From: Roseofilum casamattae BLCC-M143
GTDB taxonomy: Bacteria > Cyanobacteriota > Cyanobacteriia > Cyanobacteriales > Desertifilaceae
Direction of reading: 5' to 3'
DNA length: 64,000 bases
Assembly: GCF_030068455.1 (NCBI RefSeq)
Contig: NZ_JAQOSQ010000014.1
Coordinates: 1 to 64,000 of the forward strand
Numbering within the stretch: the first letter of the stretch is position 1; each line of letters starts with the position of its first letter. Below the pieces are notes generated by a model, which did no database searches, was not told the origin of the DNA, and was given only the letters and a program-made list of their open reading frames with translations. Position numbers and translations under genes: made by a program. This document shows positions 1 through 8,204 of this stretch, piece by piece.

Positions 1-433
1 AAACCAGAGTTAGCCATCGAGTTAATTGAGCGCAGTCTAGCCCGAGGCTATAGACCAGAGATAGTCCTAATTGAATGTTAAGCCAGAGCAAGTAACAGCT
101 CAATGGCTAGTCAAAACTTACTCTCAAAGAAATTGGGTGGAAGTATTTTATCGTGAAGTGAAAGGATGGCTAGGTTGGAGAGAAGCGCAAGTGCGAGATA
201 AAAAGAGCTTGCTGCGTCATTTTATTCTAGTGTTTTGTGCTTATACTTTCATCATTTACCATAAGTTAACGGGTGGACTACGAAGGCAATGGGCCAATCG
301 ACGATTAAACACATTTGCCGAAGCTTTGTCTGCCTTTCGTGCAGCAATGTCCTTTCGTTTCTATAATTGGCTCCAGGAGAATTGGGACGTATTTGCAGCT
401 CACCAAGCCAATTTAGGCTGGCTTTGGCGCTGA
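1..433 (+). pseudogene. Transposase remnant, IS701-like DDE type
   Basis: The frame open at base 1 reads KPELAIELIERSLARGYRPE and stops at 79-81. The C-terminal half continues in another frame from about 71 to 433, with NWVEVFYREVKGWLG followed by a Trp-rich end. The pair looks like the central and C-terminal parts of an IS701-type DDE transposase joined by a frameshifting deletion, because the stretch normally between the two parts is missing. The E of the FYREVKG segment would be the last acid of the DDE triad. The element is cut by the window edge and cannot be active as it stands. Family assignment is by recollection of the C-terminal pattern; IS4-like families are the alternative. Confidence 0.6.
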
Positions 434-504
434 TATTTGTTTAAGTCCCGCTAGGGGCTTCAATTCCTCTGGAGTCAATAGCTCTGGCAGCTCATACCTT
501 TGAG

Positions 505-1095
505 ATGGTTTTGCGATCGACCTATAAATACACGTCATTGGGATCGGGCTGTTTGACGCTAAAGACTATGCCATCTAAGGCTTATGGACGTGGAGCCTGC
601 TCCGCTCAATGGAAAGGAGAGGTTATCACCTCCTACTGCAAGCACAAGTACGGGCGATCGCGGCAACTCGTCGGCATCCATGCTGGCGAAACCCGTCGCC
701 TACTGCAAACTAATGGCAGTGCCAAACCATTAGAAGATGAATGGTTTGTCTGGGAATATCCCTTGATTGAGTGGGGCTTGGAACAGGAAAATTGCAATCT
801 TCTCTGCGCGCACACTCTGGGAGAAGTGCCGAGGAAATCTTCTTGCTGGTTTTGCCCGAATTCGGGGATATCTGAGGTTAAAGACCTCAAAGAAAATTAC
901 CCGGATTACTACGAGCTGGGCTGCTTCATCGAGCAACAGGCCATGGATAACAGCAAGAGACGTGGCGTTAATAACGGCTCGGTAAAGGGACTCGGACGCC
1001 AATTCTCTTGGCGAGATATTGACCGATTAACGCCACTGGAACAGTTGGCGATCGACGCCCGCAAAGAACATCAATCTTGCCGTTGCATGGATTAA
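505..1095 (+). CDS. PAPS reductase-family-like protein, probably N-terminally truncated
   Basis: The 196-residue product has the features of the C-terminal half of phage/plasmid-type phosphoadenosine phosphosulfate reductase-like proteins: LKTMPSKAYGRGACSAQWK near the start, GIHAGETRRL, YPLIEWGLEQENC and a SSCWFCPN cysteine motif near residue 115. The N-terminal PP-loop (SGGKDS-like, ATP-binding) is absent. The open frame extends upstream only to a TAA at 442-444, directly behind the transposase remnant, so the 5' half was probably lost when the element inserted or was deleted. Such proteins occur in mobile elements and defence-related islands (DndC is a relative), which suits the integrase 6 bp downstream. 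Function is probably lost; confidence in the family is moderate. Confidence 0.5.
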   Translation: MVLRSTYKYTSLGSGCLTLKTMPSKAYGRGACSAQWKGEVITSYCKHKYGRSRQLVGIHAGETRRLLQTNGSAKPLEDEWFVWEYPLIEWGLEQENCNLLCAHTLGEVPRKSSCWFCPNSGISEVKDLKENYPDYYELGCFIEQQAMDNSKRRGVNNGSVKGLGRQFSWRDIDRLTPLEQLAIDARKEHQSCRCMD

Positions 1096-1101
1096 TAACC
1101 A

Positions 1102-2280
1102 ATGAAATTATTACAAGTTGTCAAATCGACTGTAGGCACGTTTGATCGGGTTGATAGGACAGTCTCATTAATCAATAGAAATGGGCACATCCAACTCCGC
1201 TGGTCGGTTGCTGGCGAGCGATACCACCTCTCCATTGCTGGAGGAATCACCAAATCCTCAATCAAAGCTGCCTACTCAGTCGCCCATACCATTGCTTCTG
1301 ACATTCCCCTAAACAAATTCGATCCAACTCTAATCGCCTACGACCCCAACCGGAAAAAACGCCAAGAGCTGGTGCGGCAGCGTTTGGAACCCACCATTAA
1401 AGATTTATGGGAACGCTACAAAAGTTTTCGCAAAAACACCACTGCCCCAACCACTCAGAAAAGTGTTTGGGTAGAAATTGATCGCGGACTAAATGCCCTT
1501 CCTTCTGATGCTTTGAAACTGAAAAATATAGAGTACCTTGGAGAAGAGTACATGAAAATCTTCTCTGTTTCCACTTGCCACCGCCATTTTGAATCATTGC
1601 AGCCTGCCATCCGCAAAGCCATCCCCGATCTGAAGCTAAAACAGCAGCTCCCAAAAAAGTCAACCAAACCCATCGAATGGTTTCCACCGGACGAGGTCAA
1701 ACAAATTTTATTAGCCTTTGAAAGCGATCGCTTTTGCCCAGATGCCGCCCGCGTCCTGCACAGCCACTACTTCCCCTACGTCAGCTTCCTCGCTCATACC
1801 GGCTGCCGCCCTGAAGAGGCCATTCCCTTAACTTGGGAAGATTTTGTACTCCTGCCAAACGGGAGTGGTTGCGAAGTGTCGATTGTGAAAACCTGGTCAA
1901 AGAATTTACTCAAGCCCTACACCAAGAACTACCTCAACCGAACCATCGCCCTCTCTCCTAAGCTGCAAGCCATCCTAGAGCCAAAGAGGAAGCCATCGGG
2001 ACTGATTTTCCCCTCTCCACGAGGCAACTACATTAACCAGTCCAACTTTTGCGGCAAAGTCTGGCGGACAATCCTGCTGCAGCTAGTCGATCGAGGCAAG
2101 GTGAAGAAATATCTATGCCCGTATTGCCTCCGCCACAGTTTTGTCACCAATCTTCTGCACGAACACGATATCGCTCTGCCAACGATCGCCCAACTCGTTG
2201 GCGATCGCGTCGAGACAATTATGAAATTTTACGCCGGGGCAAAAAAACTGGAAACGCAGACGTTCCCAATCCTTTACTGA
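1102..2280 (+). CDS. Tyrosine recombinase / phage-type integrase
   Basis: This 392-residue protein has a C-terminal tyrosine-recombinase catalytic domain from about residue 190. Visible active-site elements are the first Arg in HTGCRPEEA, a Lys in the beta-hairpin around VKTWSKN, the second Arg in YCLRHSF and the nucleophilic Tyr in IMKFYAGAKK. The His of the usual HxLR box is Tyr, and the usual LGH His is replaced in LVGDRVET by Asp. The N-terminal part has an SAM-like core-binding region (LWERYKSFRKN). The gene ends 156 bp from the 3' end of tRNA-Val, the typical position for the integrase of an island inserted at a tRNA. The start is 6 bp after the PAPS-reductase-like gene, so the two may be co-transcribed. 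Confidence 0.85.
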   Translation: MKLLQVVKSTVGTFDRVDRTVSLINRNGHIQLRWSVAGERYHLSIAGGITKSSIKAAYSVAHTIASDIPLNKFDPTLIAYDPNRKKRQELVRQRLEPTIKDLWERYKSFRKNTTAPTTQKSVWVEIDRGLNALPSDALKLKNIEYLGEEYMKIFSVSTCHRHFESLQPAIRKAIPDLKLKQQLPKKSTKPIEWFPPDEVKQILLAFESDRFCPDAARVLHSHYFPYVSFLAHTGCRPEEAIPLTWEDFVLLPNGSGCEVSIVKTWSKNLLKPYTKNYLNRTIALSPKLQAILEPKRKPSGLIFPSPRGNYINQSNFCGKVWRTILLQLVDRGKVKKYLCPYCLRHSFVTNLLHEHDIALPTIAQLVGDRVETIMKFYAGAKKLETQTFPILY

Positions 2281-2290
2281 GAAAGTGGTG

Positions 2291-2381
2291 CAAATTTGGC
2301 GCGGGAACGTGGCGGTATATCCAGGCAGCTCTAGGGCGCGATCGCAAATAAAACTGGCTCAAATTGGCGCAAATCTGGCGC
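2291..2381. repeat. Three copies of a 12-bp CAAATYTGGCGC motif between integrase and tRNA
   Basis: CAAATTTGGCGC lies at 2291-2302, CAAATTGGCGC (one T fewer) at 2360-2370 and CAAATCTGGCGC at 2370-2381. The last two are back to back. Short direct repeats placed between an integrase gene and its tRNA target are commonly arm-type binding sites for the recombinase, and that role is inferred here from position only. Confidence 0.5.
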
Positions 2382-2436
2382 AAGGCTATTTTTGAGGCAA
2401 TCTTGCCAATAGCTAAAACCTTTGGTATGATTAGAA

Positions 2437-2510
2437 TGGACGTAATTGGACTCGAACCAACGACTTCCACGATGTCAACGTGGCGCTCTAACCAACTGAG
2501 CTATACGTCC
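2437..2510 (-). tRNA. tRNA-Val (anticodon GAC)
   Basis: On the minus strand the gene reads GGACGTATAGCTCAGTTGG and ends GAGTCCAATTACGTCC plus discriminator A. The acceptor arms GGACGTA/TACGTCC pair perfectly. The anticodon arm is CCACG-TTGACAT-CGTGG, giving anticodon GAC (Val). The T arm carries GGTTCGAGTCC. CCA is not encoded. The 3' end faces the integrase gene, so this tRNA is the probable attachment site of the element to its left. Confidence 0.96.
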
Positions 2511-2569
2511 TTATGGGATTGAGTATAACACAATATGGAGTAATTTAGCAATAGAAACGCGTACTATGG

Positions 2570-2712
2570 CAGGGCAAACGCATACTCCATATTTTTCTCG
2601 ATAAGAGGCTTGGATTGCCATCTTGTTGAGAAATATCTGAGGTAAACTCAACAGCTCGATCCTTGAAATCCCTATCCTTTCGTTGAGCAAAAATTAGTAT
2701 GCGTTTGCCCTG
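2570..2712. mobile_element. MITE, 143 bp, with 17-bp terminal inverted repeats
   Basis: The ends are perfect inverted repeats: CAGGGCAAACGCATACT at 2570-2586 and its reverse complement at 2696-2712. The element is flanked by a 10-bp direct repeat CGTACTATGG at 2560-2569 and 2713-2722, which looks like a target-site duplication. No transposase frame is present inside. The first 34 bases of the element recur at about 49618-49651, showing it is dispersed. It is probably a non-autonomous element moved by a transposase elsewhere in the genome. Confidence 0.75.
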
Positions 2713-2720
2713 CGTACTAT

Positions 2721-2762
2721 GGCAATGAAGAAGCAAAAATAGTGTTTTGCTTCTTCATTGCC
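2721..2762. terminator. Perfect 18-bp stem hairpin, possible terminator of the histidine kinase gene
   Basis: GGCAATGAAGAAGCAAAA at 2721-2738 is the exact reverse complement of 2745-2762, with the 6-base loop ATAGTG. It lies about 107 bp downstream of the minus-strand histidine kinase stop. There is no clear T run on either side, so classical Rho-independent termination is uncertain. The MITE target duplication overlaps the first two bases of the stem, so the MITE inserted exactly at the hairpin base. Confidence 0.5.
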
Positions 2763-2868
2763 TTGAAAACACGCAAAGGACAAGGCATGTAATTGAATAA
2801 TTAGCGATCGCAAATAGCTATCCTAATCTTGAATTGCGATCGCCACCCTCGCACTTTCGTTATATCAT

Positions 2869-5433
2869 TTAATTCAGAAACTGTTCTATAGTGTGCGTTA
2901 ATCGTTCAAACTGAAAATTATCAATTAAATTAAGCCAACTACTTGCAACAGTAGGATAATCGTATCGTATAACTTCTATCAATTCTATAGCGCGATCGCT
3001 ATCTGCTTCAACACAAGCCTGATGTAAGGAGTGAAGCCAATCTATGGGAAGAGTCTTTAAAACTGCTGTTAAACCTTCTACATTTTCTCCAGAAGTGGCG
3101 GAGGGTAAAGTTGAAGTTTGAGGCAAAGCGTAGATATAACGTACTTCTAAATACTGACCGATCTTCTCAAAAATTATGGTTTCTTGAAAGGGTTTCGTCA
3201 CGAAATCATCGCATCCTGCTTCTAACATTGCCGTTCGTTCGTCTTCAAGGATACTGGCACTTAAAGCAATAATCGTCACTGGGGGAGGAGGTTTAGCAGT
3301 AGGAGCCAGCGTTTGCTGTACTATTTTCTCTCGCTGGCGAATGTACCGCGTTGCTTCATAACCATCCATTTCCGACATATGAATATCCATCCAAATCAGA
3401 TGAGGATGCCAGCTTTCCCATAAAGCAATTGCTTCTTCTCCATTATGAGCTTCTCGGACTTCAAAGCCAACTGACGTCAATAATTCATTCAACACTAAAC
3501 AATTTTCTAATCGATCTTCAACAATCGCAATTCGATATTGAGGTTGATTGGATTGAAGTCCGATCGCTCGCTGCCCGTTACTCACTATACTCTCTATTGG
3601 TGTCTCTATAATTTGAACGGCAATATCAAATGCGAAGATCGAGCCTTCTCCCACCACACTTGACACGGTAATCTGACCTCCCATCAGATGCACAAATTGT
3701 TGAGAAATAGCCAATCCTAAACCCGTACCTTTACCCGATTTCTTACCAGTTTCTGTCTGGGAAAACGGTTGAAATAATTTAGGGATTTCATCGGGTTCTA
3801 TCCCCGGTCCTGTATCCTCTATTTCAAATCTAATGTTTTCGAGATCGCTTGTCGTATCGAACGTTCTCGCTACACGCAATACTACTTTACCTGCGGCAGT
3901 AAATTTAATCGCATTCCCCAATAAATTAATTAAAATTTGCTGTAATTTTCCTCGATCGGTTTTAATATATTGAGGCAAACCATCCGTTCGTTCAAAAATG
4001 AGATCGATATTTTTGCCATCCGATTTTATCTTTAACATCTCCTGAGTTGTATCTAGCAATTGATATAAATCGAATTCCTGCGGATTAAATGTTATGCATC
4101 CTGCTTCAATTTTGGACATATCTAAAATATCATTAATTAGAGACAATAAGTGTTCTCCACTACGAAGTATAATATCTGTTTTTTTCTGACAATCGCTGTT
4201 GAGAGATGAATCCCGTTGCAGAATTTGGGCAAATCCTAAAATAGCATTAAGTGGAGTTCTTAACTCATGACTCATACTCGCTAAAAACTTAGATTTTGCT
4301 TGATTGGCAACTTCAGCTTTTTCTCGCTCGAGATCGATGGTTGCCATTTGCGACTCAATTTGCAAAGCCATTTGCAAAAAAGTTTTACTCAAAATACCAA
4401 TCTCATCATTTCCTCGAGGTAGTTTCTCAATTTGAATAAAATTTCCTATGGTAATATCTTGCATTCCTACGGAGAGCTGTTGCAAGCGCACGATCAATCT
4501 TTGCGCGCTGCGAATTTGCCAGAACATGAAAATCGCAATAATGAGTAGTGCATTAATAAAGACAAAAACCATTTGATATTGCGATTGTTTGCGTTGTTGT
4601 CGTAAGGTTTCGGCCGCTTCTCTTAATAACTCATCAATAATCCCGTGAGTTGTCGCCAGCTCCGGCGCAATTCTATTGTACTGCAAGCTACTTTCAGCGA
4701 TGACTAATTCTAGCTCTAGGGTCTTCGATGTCAATTCAGATACCAAATTTTCATAACGATCTAGCTCGATTTTCAAGCTATGTTTTAACAGAGGAGAAAT
4801 ACTGGAATTTTGAATGCGATCGCTCAGAATTAAAGTCTCTTGGACTAATCCATCAGCAATTCTCATATCTAAGGAATTCTTAAAGTCTTCTTGAGCAAAT
4901 TGCATTTCCATAAAATCGATAGTTAGCTCGGCTTGGTTAGAGAACTCTAATATGTTTTTTATACGATATTGACTTATTTCAATTTGAGTTAAGATACCTT
5001 CATTAAGAGACAACTCTCGATCGAAACCCATAATATTTTGGATTTTGGAGACATGGGTTACCGACGCTTTATACTTTGCTAAAATCTTGGTTGTATTTTC
5101 AATCATTTCTAAAATATCTTCTTCTTCTTGGCAGTCCTGCTTTAAATTTTCAGATAAAATAATAATCCCTTCAATACGACGTTCAAAATCATCAAAAAAT
5201 TTAGCATTACGCGAATGAATCATTTGAGCTTCATCCAATCGGGCTAAGGTCATCTCTAATTGAAGATTAGATAATTGTTTTTTGATATCTAAGTATTTTG
5301 ATTCTCGTTCTAAGATAACATTTAACTTAACACGATCGCGAAAGTCTAAAAACCATAATGCTAAAATCAGAAATAAAGCGACACCAGCCACTAACAAAAA
5401 TTGATACAAAATCGTGTTTTTTTGTTTGTTCAT
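2869..5433 (-). CDS. Hybrid sensor histidine kinase / response regulator
   Basis: This 854-residue membrane sensor begins with a TM helix (about 8-28), has a long helical periplasmic region, a second TM helix (about 285-305, VFINALLIIAIFMFW), then HAMP. The HisKA phosphoacceptor is in SMSHELRTPLNAILG near residue 388. HATPase motifs follow: NLLGNAIKF (N box), DTGPGIE (G1) and GKGTGLGLAI (G2). A receiver domain is present at about 635-755 with the phosphorylatable Asp in IWMDIHMSEMDG. A helical tail typical of cyanobacterial hybrid kinases ends the protein. The signal is unknown and no partner gene is adjacent. The ATG start is followed directly by the first TM. Confidence 0.92.
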   Translation of the reverse strand: MNKQKNTILYQFLLVAGVALFLILALWFLDFRDRVKLNVILERESKYLDIKKQLSNLQLEMTLARLDEAQMIHSRNAKFFDDFERRIEGIIILSENLKQDCQEEEDILEMIENTTKILAKYKASVTHVSKIQNIMGFDRELSLNEGILTQIEISQYRIKNILEFSNQAELTIDFMEMQFAQEDFKNSLDMRIADGLVQETLILSDRIQNSSISPLLKHSLKIELDRYENLVSELTSKTLELELVIAESSLQYNRIAPELATTHGIIDELLREAAETLRQQRKQSQYQMVFVFINALLIIAIFMFWQIRSAQRLIVRLQQLSVGMQDITIGNFIQIEKLPRGNDEIGILSKTFLQMALQIESQMATIDLEREKAEVANQAKSKFLASMSHELRTPLNAILGFAQILQRDSSLNSDCQKKTDIILRSGEHLLSLINDILDMSKIEAGCITFNPQEFDLYQLLDTTQEMLKIKSDGKNIDLIFERTDGLPQYIKTDRGKLQQILINLLGNAIKFTAAGKVVLRVARTFDTTSDLENIRFEIEDTGPGIEPDEIPKLFQPFSQTETGKKSGKGTGLGLAISQQFVHLMGGQITVSSVVGEGSIFAFDIAVQIIETPIESIVSNGQRAIGLQSNQPQYRIAIVEDRLENCLVLNELLTSVGFEVREAHNGEEAIALWESWHPHLIWMDIHMSEMDGYEATRYIRQREKIVQQTLAPTAKPPPPVTIIALSASILEDERTAMLEAGCDDFVTKPFQETIIFEKIGQYLEVRYIYALPQTSTLPSATSGENVEGLTAVLKTLPIDWLHSLHQACVEADSDRAIELIEVIRYDYPTVASSWLNLIDNFQFERLTHTIEQFLN

Positions 5434-5557
5434 TCCCGATCGCAGTTAAAAATGATTTCTTACTCTACGATCGAACCCGTACAATGACGCTCCATATTGG
5501 CAACACCGCTCTACAGGCCCGATGGAGACTAAAGTCATGATACACCCTAAATTTGAC

Positions 5558-6088
5558 TTACAATTCTGCTGGGGATTTAGATGCAATACTCGGCCAAGTA
5601 TCTGTGACTTTTTTTAAGTTCCCCGTGGGGTCTTTAAAGAATTTATCTTTTACCTCTTCATTGAGGAAAACATACAGTTTATTTTCATATAACGACCACA
5701 CGTTTGGATCGCCGTCAAATTTCTTAGCTAGTACAATTCCAAAAGTACAATATCCACCATTTGCCGGAGCAAATTTCTCTGGATTGGCTGCAAATCGATC
5801 GCGATTATCTGCATTGGCAAAATACCAAGTTGCCTCGTTCCAATCCAAGGTAAATTCTGCGTTTCCTTCAACTGGCTTACCCTCAGAAAAATATGCAACC
5901 GGATCGTAGCCTCTTAAAGCACGTCCTCGCTCGTCTAGATTTAAGCTAAAATCGAGTTGGCGATCGCTTTCAACTTCAGTAGCCGTAGAACTGCGATCGC
6001 TACTGGTAGATTCCGAACTAGAGCCACAGCTAACTAATGCGACCAAAGAAGCATTTAAAGCTAAGATAACAAGAATTTTTTTTAACAT
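5558..6088 (-). CDS. YHS-domain lipoprotein
   Basis: With the ATG at 6088 the protein has 176 residues and a clear lipoprotein signal: MLKKILVILALNASLVALVSC, lipobox LVSC, followed by a Ser-rich linker. The rest is a YHS-type domain (GYDPVAYFSEGKPVEGN, WYFANADNRDRFAANPEKFA, GGYCTFGI), a fold often linked to metal binding or metal-handling. An in-frame ATG 20 codons upstream (6148) exists but would bury the signal peptide, so the internal start is preferred. It sits between the histidine kinase and thrB without an obvious operon partner. The precise role is unknown. Confidence 0.8.
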   Translation of the reverse strand: MLKKILVILALNASLVALVSCGSSSESTSSDRSSTATEVESDRQLDFSLNLDERGRALRGYDPVAYFSEGKPVEGNAEFTLDWNEATWYFANADNRDRFAANPEKFAPANGGYCTFGIVLAKKFDGDPNVWSLYENKLYVFLNEEVKDKFFKDPTGNLKKVTDTWPSIASKSPAEL

Positions 6089-6288
6089 AAACTGCGATTC
6101 TCTATTGTGAGTTAAAGATTGTCGATCGGCAGTATTGCCTAGACTCATCTAGTAATAGCATACTACTGATAGTCTATTTTAGCCTTGGAAACCCTGAGTG
6201 GAGATCGGTAATCACGAGCATTCTACAGATACTATTCTATACTGCGATCGGCAAACGATCGCATAACTCGCAACAATTTTACAGTATC

Positions 6289-6317
6289 TTGGGCGATCTC
6301 CGGGCAGCTAGTATAAT
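6289..6317 (+). promoter_or_regulatory. Sigma70-type promoter candidate for thrB
   Basis: TTGGGC at 6289-6294 and a consensus TATAAT at 6312-6317 are separated by 17 bp, the optimal spacing. They sit 40 bp upstream of the thrB ATG. Only the -10 box is a perfect match, so this is a plausible but unproven promoter. Confidence 0.4.
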
Positions 6318-6356
6318 AATAAGTTACTATTTCTCCCGACTCAGCATCTCAACCCA

Positions 6357-7274
6357 ATGACCAAGACTGTTACGGTAAAAACCCCAGCAACCACCGCCAA
6401 TCTAGGGCCGGGGTTTGACTGCATTGGTGCAGCACTCACCCTATATAATACCTTTTCCTTTACTGCAGGATCGGATAACTCCTACTTAGACATTAAAGTA
6501 ACAGGTGCTGAAGAAACTCAAGTCAGTTGCAATGCGGATAACTTAGTGTATCAATCTTTTGTACGCTTATACGAACATTTAGGTCGAGCTGTCCCTTCAG
6601 TATCGATCTCTATTGAGATGGCCGTTCCTCTAGCACGGGGTTTAGGCAGCTCCGCAACAGCGATTGTTGGCGGACTCATGGGAGCTAATGGTCTAGCAGG
6701 TAATCCTTGTAGCGAAGCTGAAGTCATGGAGTTGGCGATCGCCATTGAAGGACATCCCGATAATGTGGTTCCCGCTCTGTTGGGAGGATGTCGCCTTGCT
6801 GTCAGCAGAGAACAAGGATGGTTAACTAGCGATATTCCCTGGAACCCTAGTATTATTCCTGTCATTGCCATTCCTAATTTTGAACTATCAACCGCAGAAG
6901 CAAGACAAGTATTGCCCCTAGATTATACGCGACACGACGCTATTTTTAATACTTCTCACATGGGGCTTTTAGTTCGCGCTCTCGAAACCGGCAATCCTGA
7001 CTGGTTGCAAACCGCTTTACACGATCGCATCCATCAACCCTATCGCAAAACCTTAATTCGCGGCTACGATCGCGTAGAGCAGGCTGCAATTAATGCTGGA
7101 GCGTTTGGCATGACTATTTCCGGTGCCGGGCCGACCTTAATTGCTTTAGCTGCTGCTTCCCAAGCACCTGATGTCGCGACAGCAATGGCTCGAGCTTGGC
7201 AAACAGAAGGGGTAGAAGCCAACGTGCGATCGCTTTCCATCGACTCCCAAGGAGCAACAGTTACCTTATCCTAG
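6357..7274 (+). CDS. thrB: Homoserine kinase
   Basis: ThrB phosphorylates L-homoserine with ATP to O-phosphohomoserine, the branch to threonine. The 305-residue length is normal for the GHMP kinase. Visible motifs are TPATTANLGPGFDCIG at the N terminus, the phosphate-binding PLARGLGSSATAIVGG near residue 93, EGHPDNVVPALLGG, and FGMTISGAGPTLIAL in the C-terminal GHMP domain. It is a single transcription unit flanked by convergent or divergent genes. Its substrate derives from the aspartate pathway that also uses asd, encoded 4 kb away. Confidence 0.96.
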   Translation: MTKTVTVKTPATTANLGPGFDCIGAALTLYNTFSFTAGSDNSYLDIKVTGAEETQVSCNADNLVYQSFVRLYEHLGRAVPSVSISIEMAVPLARGLGSSATAIVGGLMGANGLAGNPCSEAEVMELAIAIEGHPDNVVPALLGGCRLAVSREQGWLTSDIPWNPSIIPVIAIPNFELSTAEARQVLPLDYTRHDAIFNTSHMGLLVRALETGNPDWLQTALHDRIHQPYRKTLIRGYDRVEQAAINAGAFGMTISGAGPTLIALAAASQAPDVATAMARAWQTEGVEANVRSLSIDSQGATVTLS

Positions 7275-7307
7275 ACTGAGAATAACTTCAGTGTAAAATC
7301 TGGCTGC

Positions 7308-7652
7308 TTACCGTTTCTTCCGCCATCCTTGCTCTGCCTGTTCGAGCACGTAAGCAGCAACACTTTCAATTTGCTCGGAGCTTAACCGTCCCTCAAAAGC
7401 AGGCATCGCATTCTTTCCATAGGTAACTTGCTGCACGATCGCATCGGTTGAAGCCATGCTATATTTTTCTAATACGTGCTTCTGTAGCGTTTTATTTCCC
7501 ATAATGACATTTCCTCCCCGAGCATGACAGGAAGAACAAATAGCATTAAAGATTTGTTTTCCTTGTTCTAAATTGACGGCTTCGACTGTTGATATCTGAA
7601 TCGACCACAGGAGTAAGACCGTCAGTAATGCGCTAACAATTCTGAAATTCAC
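7308..7652 (-). CDS. Cytochrome c6-like protein (divergent paralogue)
   Basis: This 114-residue precursor has a Sec signal (MNFRIVSALLTVLLLWSIQI, cleavage probably after VEA) and a mature class I c-type cytochrome. The haem site is CSSCH and the axial Met lies in NAMPAFEG. Compared with the neighbouring petJ it has SSCHARGGN instead of AACHAGGKN and a basic tail WRKKR. The two genes are tandem, 100 bp apart, and are probably a duplication. It likely carries electrons in the thylakoid lumen, but low-potential c6-like variants of unclear function are also known. Confidence 0.85.
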   Translation of the reverse strand: MNFRIVSALLTVLLLWSIQISTVEAVNLEQGKQIFNAICSSCHARGGNVIMGNKTLQKHVLEKYSMASTDAIVQQVTYGKNAMPAFEGRLSSEQIESVAAYVLEQAEQGWRKKR

Positions 7653-7752
7653 GTGAGTTTTGGGTTGAGCGAGCTGAATGAAGAGATATAAATTCTAGCG
7701 AAATAAGGCGTTAAACCACATCATGGTAACGCCCTATTTCTATAACTTGAGT

Positions 7753-8085
7753 CTACCAACCTTTTTCAGAGGTTTCCAGAACGTAGGTTGCTACATTCTC
7801 AATTTGGTCGGCCTTCAATTTTCCACCAAAGGCAGGCATGGCATTTTTACCTTTCGTAACTTGAGTTATAATCGCGTCTAAGCTATCCATGCCATATTTC
7901 GACAAGTCACCTTTACTCAAGGTTTTTTGCGGGTTAATTACATTTTTCCCACCAGCATGACAAGCAGCACAGTTGGCACTAAAGATACTCTTTCCAGCAG
8001 CAGCATCTCCAGCCAGAGCAGGGGTTTGCAGGGCAAAAGCAGCGATCGCGATCGCGCAGATAATCAAAGATAGTAGTTTCTTCAC
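7753..8085 (-). CDS. petJ: Cytochrome c6
   Basis: PetJ carries electrons from cytochrome b6f to photosystem I in the thylakoid lumen, replacing plastocyanin. The precursor has about 110 residues with a Sec signal ending ALQTPALA, haem motif CAACH, and Met ligand in KNAMPAFGG, ending with a conserved Trp. The preferred start is the GTG at 8083-8085, because AAGGAG precedes it on the minus strand with good spacing. A longer reading from 8139 adds residues before the signal peptide that look untranslated. Confidence 0.93.
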   Translation of the reverse strand: MKKLLSLIICAIAIAAFALQTPALAGDAAAGKSIFSANCAACHAGGKNVINPQKTLSKGDLSKYGMDSLDAIITQVTKGKNAMPAFGGKLKADQIENVATYVLETSEKGW

Positions 8086-8204
8086 GGGTGTTCTCCTTAA
8101 CTTCGTGTAACCAACACAGCTTATGTGGTCCAGAAGCAATTATACAGTAGAGAGGAGAGTTGAGCACTAACCCAACTCTAATACTTTTCTATCTCTGTTA
8201 TCTA

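Noticed and set aside
438-470. CRISPR-repeat-like hairpin (AAGTCCC-GCTA-GGGGCTT with CAATTCC) next to the transposase relic
   Set aside because: It occurs once only, with no spacer array and no cas gene in the window. It may be an element end or a degenerate repeat.
2545-2736. 63-residue frame on the minus strand
   Set aside because: It lies within and around the MITE and its terminal repeats; the only similar peptide is the other MITE copy near 49.6 kb.
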